A stretch of DNA of 64,000 bases from Parasulfuritortus sp037439465 (GTDB lineage Bacteria > Pseudomonadota > Gammaproteobacteria > Burkholderiales > Thiobacillaceae). The translations under genes were made by a program, and so were the position numbers. Shown piece by piece: positions 26,299 to 35,537 of the stretch. The DNA lies in contig JBBIVX010000013.1 in assembly GCA_037439465.1 (NCBI GenBank), forward strand, positions 1-64,000. The letters are read 5' to 3'. The notes under the pieces are model-generated. The model made no database searches, was not told where the DNA came from, and saw nothing but the letters and a program-made list of their open reading frames with translations. Numbering within the stretch: position 1 is the first letter of the stretch; the number at the start of each line of letters is the position of its first letter.

Positions 26299-26568
26299 TC
26301 AACTCACAGCGCGACGGGCATCAACCCGCTGCCAGGAGTTCTCGTTGAGCGCCACTTCATACTTCGCCCAGCGGGCGAATTCGTCGAGGGGGCATACCCC
26401 CTGCTTGCGTCGGCAGGCGCCGGCCATGCCACGGAAACGGACTGCATTGCCGCCGTATTCGCTGTCGGGGGAAACGGAGAGGATCAGCCGCACGCCCCAG
26501 GCACGGCCATAAGCGCCATTGCTGTAATAGTGGCCAGGCTGTAGGTGTGGCGGCGGCATGGGCGGCAT
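26299..26568 (-). CDS. possible small protein of unknown function or gene fragment (89 aa)
   Basis: A frame with protein-like composition ends at 26299: YYSNGAYGRAWGVRLILSVSPDSEYGGNAVRF, then GACRRKQGVCPLDEFARWAKYEV. The GVCPLDEF stretch is loosely like the C-terminus of histidine acid phosphatases, but nothing of their catalytic N-terminal half is present. The start is uncertain (ATG 26568 or further upstream). It is the only candidate gene in the 26256-26691 gap. Confidence 0.4.
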   Translation of the reverse strand: MPPMPPPHLQPGHYYSNGAYGRAWGVRLILSVSPDSEYGGNAVRFRGMAGACRRKQGVCPLDEFARWAKYEVALNENSWQRVDARRAVS

Positions 26569-26691
26569 TCTGTGTCGACAGTAGGGCGGGTGGGCATGCA
26601 CCGGGCGGCGACCGACTTGCCAATTCCGCCGCCGCCGCATATCCGGCGTATTTTGCCCGACTGCCCTACCTGACCACAAATCGCATACGTC

Positions 26692-28680
26692 TCACGCGCT
26701 TCCTAGCAGGCCCACCACCACCAGCAGCAACAGGATCAGACCGATCGTCAGCAACGTGAAGCCGAGAATGCGCGAGCCCAGGGTCATCGGTCTGGATGGT
26801 GCCTCCACCAGATATTTCGCCAACTGCCCGGTTTCGACCAGACGGTTGTATTCGCGGGTATGTTCACGCTTGAATTCCTCCAACGACACGGCGCCGGTGA
26901 ACATGACCAGATCGAGCGGGAACTTGTCGGGCCGGAAGTGGTTGTTGAAGAAGTGCACGGTGAACAGGAATACCGCCGCCAGGATGGCCTCTTCGCCATG
27001 GAAGATGGTGGCCACGTTGAACACCCAGCCCGGCAGGTAAGTCGCCGTCAGCGTCGGTGACCAAAGCGACAGGCCGCTCAAGCCGATGACGCCGATACCC
27101 CAAAAGACCGCCCAGTAATCAAATTTTTCCCAATAGGTCCAATGCTCGAAGACCGGGCGTGGGGCCTTGCCGAGGAACCACCTGAACATGGCGCCGATGT
27201 CCTTGATGTCTTGCCAGGTTGGCACCATGGAAGTGGGGCCGAGCAGTCTGAACGCGCTCCTGCCTCGCGCCAGGCCATTGAGGACATAGACGAGGTGGCC
27301 AAGGAAGATGAGGATGAACAGGCTCGCGGCGAGGCGGTGCGCCGCCGCGGCAACGCGCGGGCTGCCCAATAGTTTGACCACCTGGGGCGCCCACTCGCTG
27401 CCGGAGAATAGAGCGGACATACCGGTCAGCACCAGGGTCATGACGCTCAGGATGAGGGTGAGGTGAGCGATTCGCCAACCCAGGGCGAAGCGCCGCACGT
27501 GCGTTTTGCCGGGCGGGAGCGCCAGCGCCTCGGTCATCACCAGCGGGCGCGTCTTGTGTTCCTTCCTGTCCTTGTATTCGCGGCGGAACCAGAGCGCCAC
27601 GTGCAGCCAGAAAAAGCCGAAGACGCCCGCCAGCAGGAGTTCCATGAATTTTTTCACTGACCAGAGCAATGGGTAGTGCTGGCGATTGTCCGGGTCGCCG
27701 TGCGGCATGAAGGACACGAACCCCGCAGTGGCCTGCTTGTGACACTGCCGGCAGGTCTTCAAGCGGTTGTCGGGATGCACCATGGAGCGTGGGTCAGCGA
27801 CCCTTTGTATGCCATGGTTGCCATGACAGTCGAAGCATTTGGCGGTATAGGCGAAACCGAGCCGATTGACCTGGCCATGATAGGTATTGCTGTAGGTCTT
27901 CAGATTGTCCTTGTGGCAGTTGCCGCAATTTTTGGTGATGACGAGGCGGGTGGCGTCATACTCGGGGTGTTCGATGTCATGGGTGGTGTGACAGTCCGAG
28001 CAGATGGCGGCGTTGGGGTTGCCCTTCTCGACGGCCTCTTTGGCATGCACCGAGGTGAGATAGTCGTCGCGCTGCTTGCTGTGGCATTTGCCGCAGATGT
28101 TGGGCAGGTTGCGGCGCCATTCGGCCCGCCCGGCACTGCCTGTGGGGTAGACGTAATGTGGATCGTGGCAGTTGTAGCAGGTGGCATTGGTGTGCGACTG
28201 ATCCTCCATGCTGGGGCGGGCATGGATGGACTTCAAATAGCGATCGATCTGGCTGACTACCACCCCCAGGCGGGCATGCTCGGCCGTCTTGTTTTCCTGT
28301 ATGGCCTTTGCCCAAAGGGCCTGGTGGCATTGCACACAGCTGACCTTGTGCTGGCCTATGTTGGTATGCGGTATTTCCGTGATGTCCTTGTGGCATTCGG
28401 TGCATTGCCGTTTGCCATGGACGCTGCCGCTGAATTTTTCCTCCGAGACATAAAGCTCGCGCTGCGTGCCGTCGGCCCGAGGCGCGGCGAAGCCTTCGCT
28501 CCCATGACAGCCCAGGCACACCTCTTTCGGTAGCCCTTCGGGCTCCGCCGCGGGCATTTCCACGCCGGCTCCTGCGGCTGGCGGATCGACGGCGTAAAGG
28601 GAGGGCTGCCAGATAAAAAAAGCGGCGGCACCGCCTGCCGCCATTACCAAGGACCATGTCGTGAAACGCGCAATATTCAT
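26692..28680 (-). CDS. nine-haem cytochrome c fused to membrane cytochrome b
   Basis: The 662-residue protein has a signal anchor, a periplasmic region with nine CxxCH haem-c motifs (cysteines at 55, 93, 115, 168, 196, 227, 252, 282 and 310), and a C-terminal membrane part of about five to six helices. The membrane part has histidines in RIAHLTL, AAAHRLAAS and FTVHFFNNHF, as in formate-dehydrogenase-gamma/cytochrome b561-type subunits. It probably carries electrons between the quinone pool and a periplasmic acceptor or donor. The chain length and haem count are read directly; the direction of flow is inferred. An AAGGTG site precedes the ATG. No dedicated partner enzyme is adjacent. Confidence 0.9.
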   Translation of the reverse strand: MNIARFTTWSLVMAAGGAAAFFIWQPSLYAVDPPAAGAGVEMPAAEPEGLPKEVCLGCHGSEGFAAPRADGTQRELYVSEEKFSGSVHGKRQCTECHKDITEIPHTNIGQHKVSCVQCHQALWAKAIQENKTAEHARLGVVVSQIDRYLKSIHARPSMEDQSHTNATCYNCHDPHYVYPTGSAGRAEWRRNLPNICGKCHSKQRDDYLTSVHAKEAVEKGNPNAAICSDCHTTHDIEHPEYDATRLVITKNCGNCHKDNLKTYSNTYHGQVNRLGFAYTAKCFDCHGNHGIQRVADPRSMVHPDNRLKTCRQCHKQATAGFVSFMPHGDPDNRQHYPLLWSVKKFMELLLAGVFGFFWLHVALWFRREYKDRKEHKTRPLVMTEALALPPGKTHVRRFALGWRIAHLTLILSVMTLVLTGMSALFSGSEWAPQVVKLLGSPRVAAAAHRLAASLFILIFLGHLVYVLNGLARGRSAFRLLGPTSMVPTWQDIKDIGAMFRWFLGKAPRPVFEHWTYWEKFDYWAVFWGIGVIGLSGLSLWSPTLTATYLPGWVFNVATIFHGEEAILAAVFLFTVHFFNNHFRPDKFPLDLVMFTGAVSLEEFKREHTREYNRLVETGQLAKYLVEAPSRPMTLGSRILGFTLLTIGLILLLLVVVGLLGSA

Positions 28681-28888
28681 GGCTATGCACCTTTGCGGGA
28701 TTTAGGGCGGTGGCGGTCAGCCATCGACTCTCTGGTTCCGGCGCCACCTCGCGCCCTATTCCGGAACCTGGCTTTTTTTCAAATAGGATATTAGGCGTGC
28801 CATATCCAAATAACAAGAGGTAAAGGGAAGGTAAAGATGGCGTTCGCCAATTTTGACCACAGTCTGTTGCAACGCGGCAACAGTCGCT

Positions 28889-31003
28889 TCACAGAGTAAG
28901 GCGGCGGTAGATGTCCGCCACCCTGGCTGGCAGTTGGCCGACGTCGTCGAGGATGATGTAGTGGGCAGAGCCGTACAAATGCGGCAGGTAATCGCGAGCC
29001 TCGCGGTCGATGGTGATGCAGAATGGATGTACACCGGCGCGGCGGGCCTCAAGCAGGGCCATGCGGGTGTCTTCGATGCCGTACGGGCCGCGATAGGCAT
29101 CGAAGTAATCGTCCGGCCGGCCGTCGGACAGGGTCACCAGCACCTTGGTGCGGGCCTCGATGGCAGCAAGCAGCCGCGTCAGGTGGCGGATGGCAAAACC
29201 CATGCGGGTGTATTCCTGCGGCCGTATGCCACCGATGCGGGCCTTGACCTCATCGTCGTAGGGCTCATCGAAGGTCTTGACGCGGAACAGCTCGCAGCGT
29301 TTGCGAGTGATGCCGGAGAAGCCATAGATGGCATAACGGTCCCCCAGCCGCTCCAGCGCCTCGCACAGCAGGATGAGCGCCTCGCGTTCCGCCTCGTTGA
29401 TCCAGCCGCGGGTGGAGCCGGACATGTCTACCATAAAGGCGACGGCGATGTTGCGCTCGGCCCGATGCCGACGCACGAACAGGCGGTCGCTCATTTCACG
29501 GCCGGCGCGGGCGTCGGCCAGGGCCTCGACCAAGGCATCGATGTCGACGTCGTCGCCGTGCGCCTGCCGTTTTTCCAGGTGGTCGTCGTCGCGCATGGCC
29601 TCGAAAGCCTTGCGCAGGCGGCGCACCAGCCCGCCATACTTGGCGAGGGTGTCGCGGTGGAAGCCGTCATACACCGGAGCCACCGGTTTCTCGCGCATCA
29701 CGCACCAGTTCTTGCGGTAATGCTGACGGCCCATATCCCACTCCGGATAGAGTTCGGCGCCCTTTTCGTGGTAGGCCCCCTGCCAGACCGCGTCCGGGTC
29801 TTCTGCTTGCTCTTGATAAAGGCTCGGGTCGTATTCGCCATCCCCGGCCGGCACCAGATATTCGGGCGGGATGTCGCCGAAATCGAGGTAGACCGAGGTG
29901 AGTAGCTGGCGGACGTCGTCGGGCGGGGCGATGGGGGCGCTGTCCAGGGTAATCTCGAAGTCGAGGCGGCCGGCCTCGTCATGGGGGGTGACCGCGAAGC
30001 GCTTGTCCCCATGCGGCTCGGCGCCACCGGTCCGGCGCTGGGCGCTCTCCTGCGCCAGTTCGGCCAGCTTGACCCGCAGCCGTGCCTTCTCTTGCTGTTG
30101 GCGTGCCGCCATGGCCTCGGCCACGGCGGCCGGGCGCAGCTCGCCCGAGAAGCACCAGGGCTGAAAATCGGCCTGTTCATAGGCCGCCGGCAACAAGGCC
30201 AGGCTGTCGCTAAGGCGCGCATCAGCAGAGGCCAGCCGCCCACTGAAGACCGCCCAGCCCTCCGGCAGGCTATCCTCCGCCAGCGTTGCCAACCTTGCCA
30301 TCTCCCTGGCCAGGCCAGGCAGTTCGCGCTGCAGACAGGCGATCAGTCGCAGCGTCTCCAGACCGAGCAGCTGTTTGAGGGCCCGCTCCGGTTGCGGAAA
30401 AACGGCGCAGGCCGCCGTCAGATCGTCCAGGAAGGTGCCGAAGCGGGTCTGGGCCCAAAGAAAGGCGACCGCCGCCTTGGCCAGTTTGAAGTTCTCCTCC
30501 GCCGTCGGCAGGACGGCCAGGATGGCAGGCATTACCAGGCGCTCGCTGTCGGTGAACAAGGCCTCTCCCCGTTCCAGCTTGAGGCGGCGCCCGGCAAGGC
30601 CATGCACGAAATTGGAAAGTATCGGTGCAACGTCCTCGAACACCACGCCGGCGGCATGGGCCTGGCGGGTGGGCATGAAGCGGTCGGCGCGTTCCGCCAT
30701 GGCCAGGCTGGCATACATCCCGGCCCGGTCGTAGGTGTCGCAGAGTTCGATCGCCCAGGCCTCGATGGCGCGCTGGTCAAGGCGCTTGAGCATGTCCGGG
30801 GCGCGCTTGGCGAAATTGAAGGCGAGGGTGATGTGGGTGGTGGCGATGCGGCGGATCCAGTCGAGCACGAAGTCCTGGTCCTGGCGCGGCAGTTCGGCCA
30901 GCATCCGGGCCGCGGCGCCGACCCGGTGGAAGGTGAATTCGGTCTCCAGCCAGACGTCGAGCAAAGCCTCGATGGCGGCGGCGCTGAGACGGGCAGCGGG
31001 CAT
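28889..31003 (-). CDS. cbbO: CbbO/NorD-type protein with VWA domain
   Basis: The 704-residue protein is the partner of the AAA+ protein CbbQ; in CbbQO systems the pair activates rubisco by removing tight-binding inhibitors. The VWA domain is in the C-terminal third and has the MIDAS motif DMSGST, followed by the conserved threonine and aspartate regions (PQEYTRMGFAIRHL; LSDGRPDDY). NorD has the same plan, so the name rests on the CbbQ-like neighbour. The ATG overlaps the cbbQ stop (ATGA). Confidence 0.88.
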   Translation of the reverse strand: MPAARLSAAAIEALLDVWLETEFTFHRVGAAARMLAELPRQDQDFVLDWIRRIATTHITLAFNFAKRAPDMLKRLDQRAIEAWAIELCDTYDRAGMYASLAMAERADRFMPTRQAHAAGVVFEDVAPILSNFVHGLAGRRLKLERGEALFTDSERLVMPAILAVLPTAEENFKLAKAAVAFLWAQTRFGTFLDDLTAACAVFPQPERALKQLLGLETLRLIACLQRELPGLAREMARLATLAEDSLPEGWAVFSGRLASADARLSDSLALLPAAYEQADFQPWCFSGELRPAAVAEAMAARQQQEKARLRVKLAELAQESAQRRTGGAEPHGDKRFAVTPHDEAGRLDFEITLDSAPIAPPDDVRQLLTSVYLDFGDIPPEYLVPAGDGEYDPSLYQEQAEDPDAVWQGAYHEKGAELYPEWDMGRQHYRKNWCVMREKPVAPVYDGFHRDTLAKYGGLVRRLRKAFEAMRDDDHLEKRQAHGDDVDIDALVEALADARAGREMSDRLFVRRHRAERNIAVAFMVDMSGSTRGWINEAEREALILLCEALERLGDRYAIYGFSGITRKRCELFRVKTFDEPYDDEVKARIGGIRPQEYTRMGFAIRHLTRLLAAIEARTKVLVTLSDGRPDDYFDAYRGPYGIEDTRMALLEARRAGVHPFCITIDREARDYLPHLYGSAHYIILDDVGQLPARVADIYRRLTL

Positions 31004-31830
31004 CAGAAGACGGAGGCGGACAACTCCCGCATCGCCGCCAGCATATCGGCGTCATCGGTGACCGCCTGGGCGATGGCGCTCTGGCAGGCGACCACCGGCT
31101 CGATACCGCCGGCGATGAGCTTGCCGGCATGCACCAGCAGACGCGTCGAGGCCCCCTCGTCGAGGCCGCTGCCCTTGAGGTTGCGGGTCATGTGCGCGAA
31201 CTTGACCAGTTTGTCCGCCAGGTTGGTCTCGATGCCGGCTTCGTTGGCGACGATCTTGCGCTCCAGCTCCGGGGCGGGATAGTCGAACTCCAGGGCGACG
31301 AAGCGCTGCCGGGTGGACTGCTTGAGATCCTTGAGCACGCTCTGGTAGCCGGGGTTGTAGGAGATGGCCAGGCAGAAGTCGTCGGGGGCCTCGAGCAACT
31401 GGCCAAGCTTTTCCATAGGCAGGGTGCGGCGGTCGTCGGCCAGGGGGTGAATGACCACCATGGTGTCCTTGCGCGCCTCGACGATTTCATCCAGATAGCA
31501 AATGCCGCCGACGCGCACGGCGCGGGTGAGCGGGCCATCCACCCAGACGGTTTCGCCACCCTTTACCAGATAGCGGCCGACCAGGTCGGAGGCGGTGAGG
31601 TCGTCGTGGCAGGAAACGGTGATGAGCGGGCGCTTGAGCCGCCAGGCCATGTGCTCCATGAAGCGTGTCTTGCCGCAGCCGGTGGGGCCTTTGAGGAGCA
31701 CTGGCAGTTTGTTGGCGTAGGCCGCCTGGAAGATGGCGATCTCATCGCCGCTGGGCTCGTAATAAGGTTCCTGGCGGATGTAGTGTTCCTCCGGGATGAG
31801 GGAGTGGGCGTCCAAGGGCTTGATCTCCAT
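31003..31830 (-). CDS. cbbQ: CbbQ/NorQ-type MoxR AAA+ ATPase
   Basis: This 275-residue AAA+ ATPase, counted from the ATG at 31830, is a rubisco activase motor when paired with CbbO. It has Walker A GPTGCGKT, Walker B ICYLDE, sensor 1 ISYNPGYQS and the arginine-rich STRQRF second region of homology. The N-terminal PYYEPSGDE and the SRNLKGSGLDEGASTRLLVHAGKLI stretch match CbbQ closely from memory. No rubisco gene is in the window, so the target is elsewhere. Confidence 0.92.
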   Translation of the reverse strand: MEIKPLDAHSLIPEEHYIRQEPYYEPSGDEIAIFQAAYANKLPVLLKGPTGCGKTRFMEHMAWRLKRPLITVSCHDDLTASDLVGRYLVKGGETVWVDGPLTRAVRVGGICYLDEIVEARKDTMVVIHPLADDRRTLPMEKLGQLLEAPDDFCLAISYNPGYQSVLKDLKQSTRQRFVALEFDYPAPELERKIVANEAGIETNLADKLVKFAHMTRNLKGSGLDEGASTRLLVHAGKLIAGGIEPVVACQSAIAQAVTDDADMLAAMRELSASVF

Positions 31831-32069
31831 GTCGGGCAGCAATGCCGGCGATTATCCTAGAAACCGCACGCGCAAGCGCGTAGCGGCCCACCCGGCGGGG
31901 GATGCCATCCAGAAGCAACATAGTCAGCAATCATGAGGTGTTCCAGGGACCGGGAAGCGGTCAACGGCTATTTCTTGGAGTATCTGCGAAATGGGGCCAG
32001 CCCGCGTTGGCGGGGTGGCCCCAAGTGGCCGTGAGGCGGCCGTGACTGGGGGCGGTAAGCACTAGGGGG

Positions 32070-32258
32070 TCATTCCTTTGGACCGGTGCTGACGCCTAGC
32101 AGCGGATAGAGCGGGCAGAACTTGATGAAGCCGGTGGCCAGGGGGACGATGCCGATCCAGGCCCAGGCCGGGCCGCTGAACACGGCGGCCCAGAGAATCA
32201 GGGCCGCGCCCAGGACGATGCGTAGAATGCGGTCGATACCGCCGACATTGGTTTTCAT
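32070..32258 (-). CDS. DUF2892 (YgaP-like transmembrane) protein
   Basis: The 62-residue protein has two membrane helices and the DUF2892 signature: MKTNVGGIDRILRIVLGAALI, then GIVPLATGFIKFCPLYPLLG. An AAGGAG site lies upstream of the ATG at 32258. Family members occur beside rhodaneses, Crp/Fnr regulators and sulfur or redox genes; the role is unknown. It follows the Crp/Fnr gene on the same strand after a 91-bp gap holding an inverted repeat. Confidence 0.88.
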   Translation of the reverse strand: MKTNVGGIDRILRIVLGAALILWAAVFSGPAWAWIGIVPLATGFIKFCPLYPLLGVSTGPKE

Positions 32259-32285
32259 GGGTTGACTCCTTCGATGAGTTGAGCA

Positions 32286-32302
32286 CCGCGCAAGGTGCGC
32301 GG
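32286..32302. promoter_or_regulatory. inverted repeat between crp-type gene and DUF2892 gene
   Basis: CCGCGC (32286-32291) and GCGCGG (32297-32302) form a perfect 6-bp palindrome with a 5-base centre, 27-44 bases before the DUF2892 start. It may be an operator or a leader hairpin. Confidence 0.35.
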
Positions 32303-32349
32303 CCTGTATGCAATCTATGCGGGTGGCGGCAGCACGTCGGTGACTTTGG

Positions 32350-33012
32350 TTACCGAGTGCCGCCGGCGCAGCGACGGAGGGCGTCGGCATCGACTATCTC
32401 TACCCTTTCCCGCCCCAGACGTATCCAGCCCTGTTCCTCGAACTGTTTCAACAGCCGGCTGACGATCTCGCGCACACTGCCCAGTTCGTCGGCCAGTTGC
32501 TGGTGCGAACCCAGTGCCAGCGGGGCGCGCGCCGCCAACAGGGCGGCCAGGCGCTGGTCGAGTTTGCGGAAGGCGACCTCCTCGACCAGTTGCATGAGAC
32601 CCGACAGGCGCTCGGCGAAGAGGTGAAAGATCGCCTGCCGAAAAGCCGGATGGCTCTCGGTCAGGCGCAGGAAGAGGGCGCGCGGCAGGGCGATGGCGGT
32701 GACGTCGGTCTCGACGATGCCGGTGGCCGGGTAGGCTTCTGCGCCCAACAGGCAACTCACCGTGACGATGCAGATTTCACCCTGACGGACGCGGTAGAGA
32801 CTGATCTCGCGGCCGCTCTCGGCCCGCCGGAAGACCCGGATCGAGCCCGACAGCAACAGCGGCAGGGCCTGACAGGACTGGCCGGTATCGAACAGCAGGG
32901 TGCCGGCCGGGGCATGGACGGTCATCGCCTGGCGTTCCACGGCCCGAGCCTCGGCGGGCGGCAGGCTGGCCAGGATGGGGCATTGCGCAATCAGTCGGGC
33001 GACATCGGTCAT
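32350..33012 (-). CDS. Crp/Fnr-family transcriptional regulator
   Basis: The 220-residue protein has an N-terminal cyclic-nucleotide-type beta barrel (about 15-120), a dimer helix, and a C-terminal winged helix with the recognition region HQQLADELGSVREIVSRLLKQFEE. The four cysteines of Fnr (Cx2Cx7C plus one) are missing, so it should not hold an Fnr [4Fe-4S] cluster; CIVTVSCLLG marks a Crp/Fnr subfamily often found beside DUF2892 genes. It begins ten bases after moaE on the same strand, so it may be transcribed with the molybdopterin genes. Confidence 0.9.
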   Translation of the reverse strand: MTDVARLIAQCPILASLPPAEARAVERQAMTVHAPAGTLLFDTGQSCQALPLLLSGSIRVFRRAESGREISLYRVRQGEICIVTVSCLLGAEAYPATGIVETDVTAIALPRALFLRLTESHPAFRQAIFHLFAERLSGLMQLVEEVAFRKLDQRLAALLAARAPLALGSHQQLADELGSVREIVSRLLKQFEEQGWIRLGRERVEIVDADALRRCAGGTR

Positions 33013-33022
33013 GCGCCGGATG

Positions 33023-33457
33023 TTAGCGCGCCCACCTCGTGGCGGCCAACTCGTCGGCCTCGCGCGCGTCCACCCAATGATCGCCGGCGGCGGTGCGCTC
33101 CTTTTTCCAGAAGGGCGCCCGCGTCTTCAGATAATCCATGATGAATTCACAGGCGGCGAAGGCCTCGCCACGATGCGCCGCGGCCACGGCCACCAGCACG
33201 ATGGGCTCGGAGGTGGCCAGGGGGCCGACGCGATGGATGACGGTGGCGTCGAGCAGGTTCCAGCGGGTGCAGGCGTCATGGACGATTTGCTCCAGGGCCT
33301 TCTCGGTCATGCCGGGGTAATGCTCCAGGGTGAGCGCGGCCGCGTCGCGCACCAGGCCGATGAAACTTGCCATGGCGCCGACCTTGGGGTTAGCGCGATA
33401 GAGCGCGGCTACCTCGGCGGCGAGGTCGAAGGCGGCGCTTTGTACGAGTATCTTCAT
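33023..33457 (-). CDS. moaE: molybdopterin synthase catalytic subunit
   Basis: MoaE transfers sulfur from MoaD to precursor Z to make molybdopterin. The start MKILVQ (144 residues) is preferred over a TTG 18 bases earlier. Family features are GAMASFIGLVRD, LEHYPGM, HRVG, VAAAHRGEAF and the catalytic lysine segment FWKKE. It lies 14 bp downstream of moaD in mobB-moeA-moaD-moaE. Confidence 0.94.
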   Translation of the reverse strand: MKILVQSAAFDLAAEVAALYRANPKVGAMASFIGLVRDAAALTLEHYPGMTEKALEQIVHDACTRWNLLDATVIHRVGPLATSEPIVLVAVAAAHRGEAFAACEFIMDYLKTRAPFWKKERTAAGDHWVDAREADELAATRWAR

Positions 33458-33471
33458 GGCGGTTCCTTGGC

Positions 33472-33723
33472 TCAACCGCCCGTCACCGGCGGGAAGATCG
33501 CCACTTCGTCGCCCTCGGCAAGCACGGTATCGGGGCTGGCCATGTCCTGATTGACGGCGACCCGGAAGGCGCGTTCGCCGGAGAGTTCCTCCGCCCAGGG
33601 TGTGCCCCGCTGGCGTAGGGCCTGAAGCAGGTCGGCTACCGTTCCGGGGATTAGTTCCAGTGTTTCGCCGCTGCGCCCGAAGGTCTCCCTGAGGCGGGCG
33701 AAATAACGCAATTCGAGTTTCAT
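33472..33723 (-). CDS. moaD: molybdopterin synthase sulfur-carrier subunit
   Basis: The 83-residue ubiquitin-like protein ends in VTGG, the C-terminal Gly-Gly that is adenylated and thiocarboxylated. The start overlaps the moeA stop (ATGA). Confidence 0.94.
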   Translation of the reverse strand: MKLELRYFARLRETFGRSGETLELIPGTVADLLQALRQRGTPWAEELSGERAFRVAVNQDMASPDTVLAEGDEVAIFPPVTGG

Positions 33724-34922
33724 TTCAGCAACTCCGAGAGGGGCAGGAAATGGACGGTATCACCGGGTTGGACCGTGCTGCCGGCGGCAATATCCACCAG
33801 GCCGTCGGCCCAGGCCAGAGAGGTGAGCACGCCCGAGCTTTGGTTGGGATATGGCACGGCGCGGCCATTTTCCAGACGGGCGCGCAAAAATTCGCGCCGC
33901 TGGCCCGGCTTTGGCCACGAGAAGGCGGCGGGCACGTTGAAGACCAGGGGCGGCGCTGGCGTCGCGCCCAGGCGAGCCAGCAGGAAAGGCCGCACGAACA
34001 GGCAGAAGACGACGAAGGCGGAGACCGGATTGCCGGGCAGACCCAGAAAGTCCGCCTCGCCGACCTGGCCATAAACCAGCGGTTTGCCCGGCTTCATCGC
34101 CACCTTCCACATATCGATCCGGCCCAGCCGCGCGACGGCGCTCTTGACGTGGTCTTCCTCGCCCACCGAGACGCCGCCGCTGGTCACCACCACGTCGGCT
34201 TGCCGGCTGGCTTGGCGCAGCACGGCCATGGTGGCGTCGAGGTCGTCGGCCACCTGGCCAAGGTCGATGACTTCGGCACCGAGGGTGGCGAGCAGGGCAC
34301 ACAGCGTTGCCCGGTTGGAGTTGTAGAGGCGACCCGGCGCCAGCGGCTGGCCGGGCATGACGATCTCATCGCCAGTGAAGAATACGGCGACGCGCAGGCG
34401 GCGGTAGACGCTGAACCGGGTGGTTCCCACCGAGGCGGCGACCCCCAGGCTGGCCGGCGTCAGGCGGGTTCCCGCGGGCAGCACGCATTGGCCGACACGG
34501 ATGTCCTCGCCGGCACGGCGGATGTTTTCGCCCACTTTTGGCGCACGGGCGCAGCGCATCTCACCGTCACGAGCCTCGCAATCTTCTTGCATGACCACCG
34601 CGTCGGCGCCCTCGGGAATGGGCGCGCCGGTGAAGATACGGGCGGCGGTACCGGCCTGCAGCGAGCGGCCGGGGTGGCCGGCGGGGATGCGCTGGGCGAC
34701 CGGCAGCCAGCGCTCGGCGGTCCAATCGGCAAGACGCAGGGAATAACCATCCATGGCGGCATTGTCGAGCGGCGGCACTGCCACGGTGGACGTCAGCGGC
34801 TCGGCCAGCACCCGTCCCAGGGCGTCATCGGCGGACACCATTCCGGTTTCCGCGAGTGGGCGCGCCGCGGCCAGCAGGCGCGTGAGCGCCTCCTCGACTG
34901 ACAGTGGGGCTTGGTTTTTCAT
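33720..34922 (-). CDS. moeA: molybdopterin molybdenumtransferase
   Basis: MoeA inserts molybdate into adenylated molybdopterin. The ATG at 34922 (400 residues) has a TTGGAG site and an ATGA overlap with mobB. It has LDNAAMDGYS, GRVL, TGAPIPEGAD, STGDEI-like FFTGDEIV and the TSGGVSVGEEDHVK motif of the MogA-like domain, plus LPGNPVSAFV. Confidence 0.96.
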   Translation of the reverse strand: MKNQAPLSVEEALTRLLAAARPLAETGMVSADDALGRVLAEPLTSTVAVPPLDNAAMDGYSLRLADWTAERWLPVAQRIPAGHPGRSLQAGTAARIFTGAPIPEGADAVVMQEDCEARDGEMRCARAPKVGENIRRAGEDIRVGQCVLPAGTRLTPASLGVAASVGTTRFSVYRRLRVAVFFTGDEIVMPGQPLAPGRLYNSNRATLCALLATLGAEVIDLGQVADDLDATMAVLRQASRQADVVVTSGGVSVGEEDHVKSAVARLGRIDMWKVAMKPGKPLVYGQVGEADFLGLPGNPVSAFVVFCLFVRPFLLARLGATPAPPLVFNVPAAFSWPKPGQRREFLRARLENGRAVPYPNQSSGVLTSLAWADGLVDIAAGSTVQPGDTVHFLPLSELLK

Positions 34923-35413
34923 GGCAACTCCAAATTTTGCAGCAGAAAGGCGTATATAGCGGTAACGTCGTCGCAATGAAAGTAGGGCAGTCGGCCTGGC
35001 GGCGGCTGGTCGGCCACCACGGCCAGTATATTGGGGTCGTCCGGGTGCAGCCAGGGTTTGCCGAGCGGCTGCCGCCAGACCTCGATCTTGGGCAGCCGGC
35101 CATGGCGGAAGCCCTCCACCAGCACCAGGTCGCAGGGGGACAGGCGGGCCAGGTGCTCGGCCAGCGAGGGCTCGGGGGCGTCTCTCGATTCATGCATCAG
35201 CATCCAGCGCCGGGGCGAGGTCAGGAGCACCTCCGTCGCGCCGGCCTGGCGATGGCGCCAGCTATCCTTGCCCGGTTTGTCGATGTCGATGTCATGGTGG
35301 CTCTGCTTGATGACGGAGACCCGGCGGCCATCGGCGACGAACAGTGGCAGCAGGCGCTCGATCAGGGTAGTCTTGCCGCTGCCGCTGTAGCCGGCGAAGC
35401 CGAACACGTTCAT
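34919..35413 (-). CDS. mobB: molybdopterin-guanine dinucleotide biosynthesis adapter protein
   Basis: MobB is a P-loop GTP-binding protein that assists MobA in MGD cofactor formation. The 164-residue protein has GYSGSGKTT (8-16), KQSHHDIDIDKPGKDSWRHR and LVLVEGFR. It overlaps moeA at ATGA and is divergent from moaA. No mobA is in the window. Confidence 0.94.
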   Translation of the reverse strand: MNVFGFAGYSGSGKTTLIERLLPLFVADGRRVSVIKQSHHDIDIDKPGKDSWRHRQAGATEVLLTSPRRWMLMHESRDAPEPSLAEHLARLSPCDLVLVEGFRHGRLPKIEVWRQPLGKPWLHPDDPNILAVVADQPPPGRLPYFHCDDVTAIYAFLLQNLELP

Positions 35414-35537
35414 GTCATTATCGTCCCACGCCCGTCATGGGCAAAGATGATCTTGGTCAAGCCAATATGGCTGTGTTGGTTCACTGTCTAACGATAAAGC
35501 GGTAGATTGGTGACTGCAACGCTGCGCGCTCATCATC

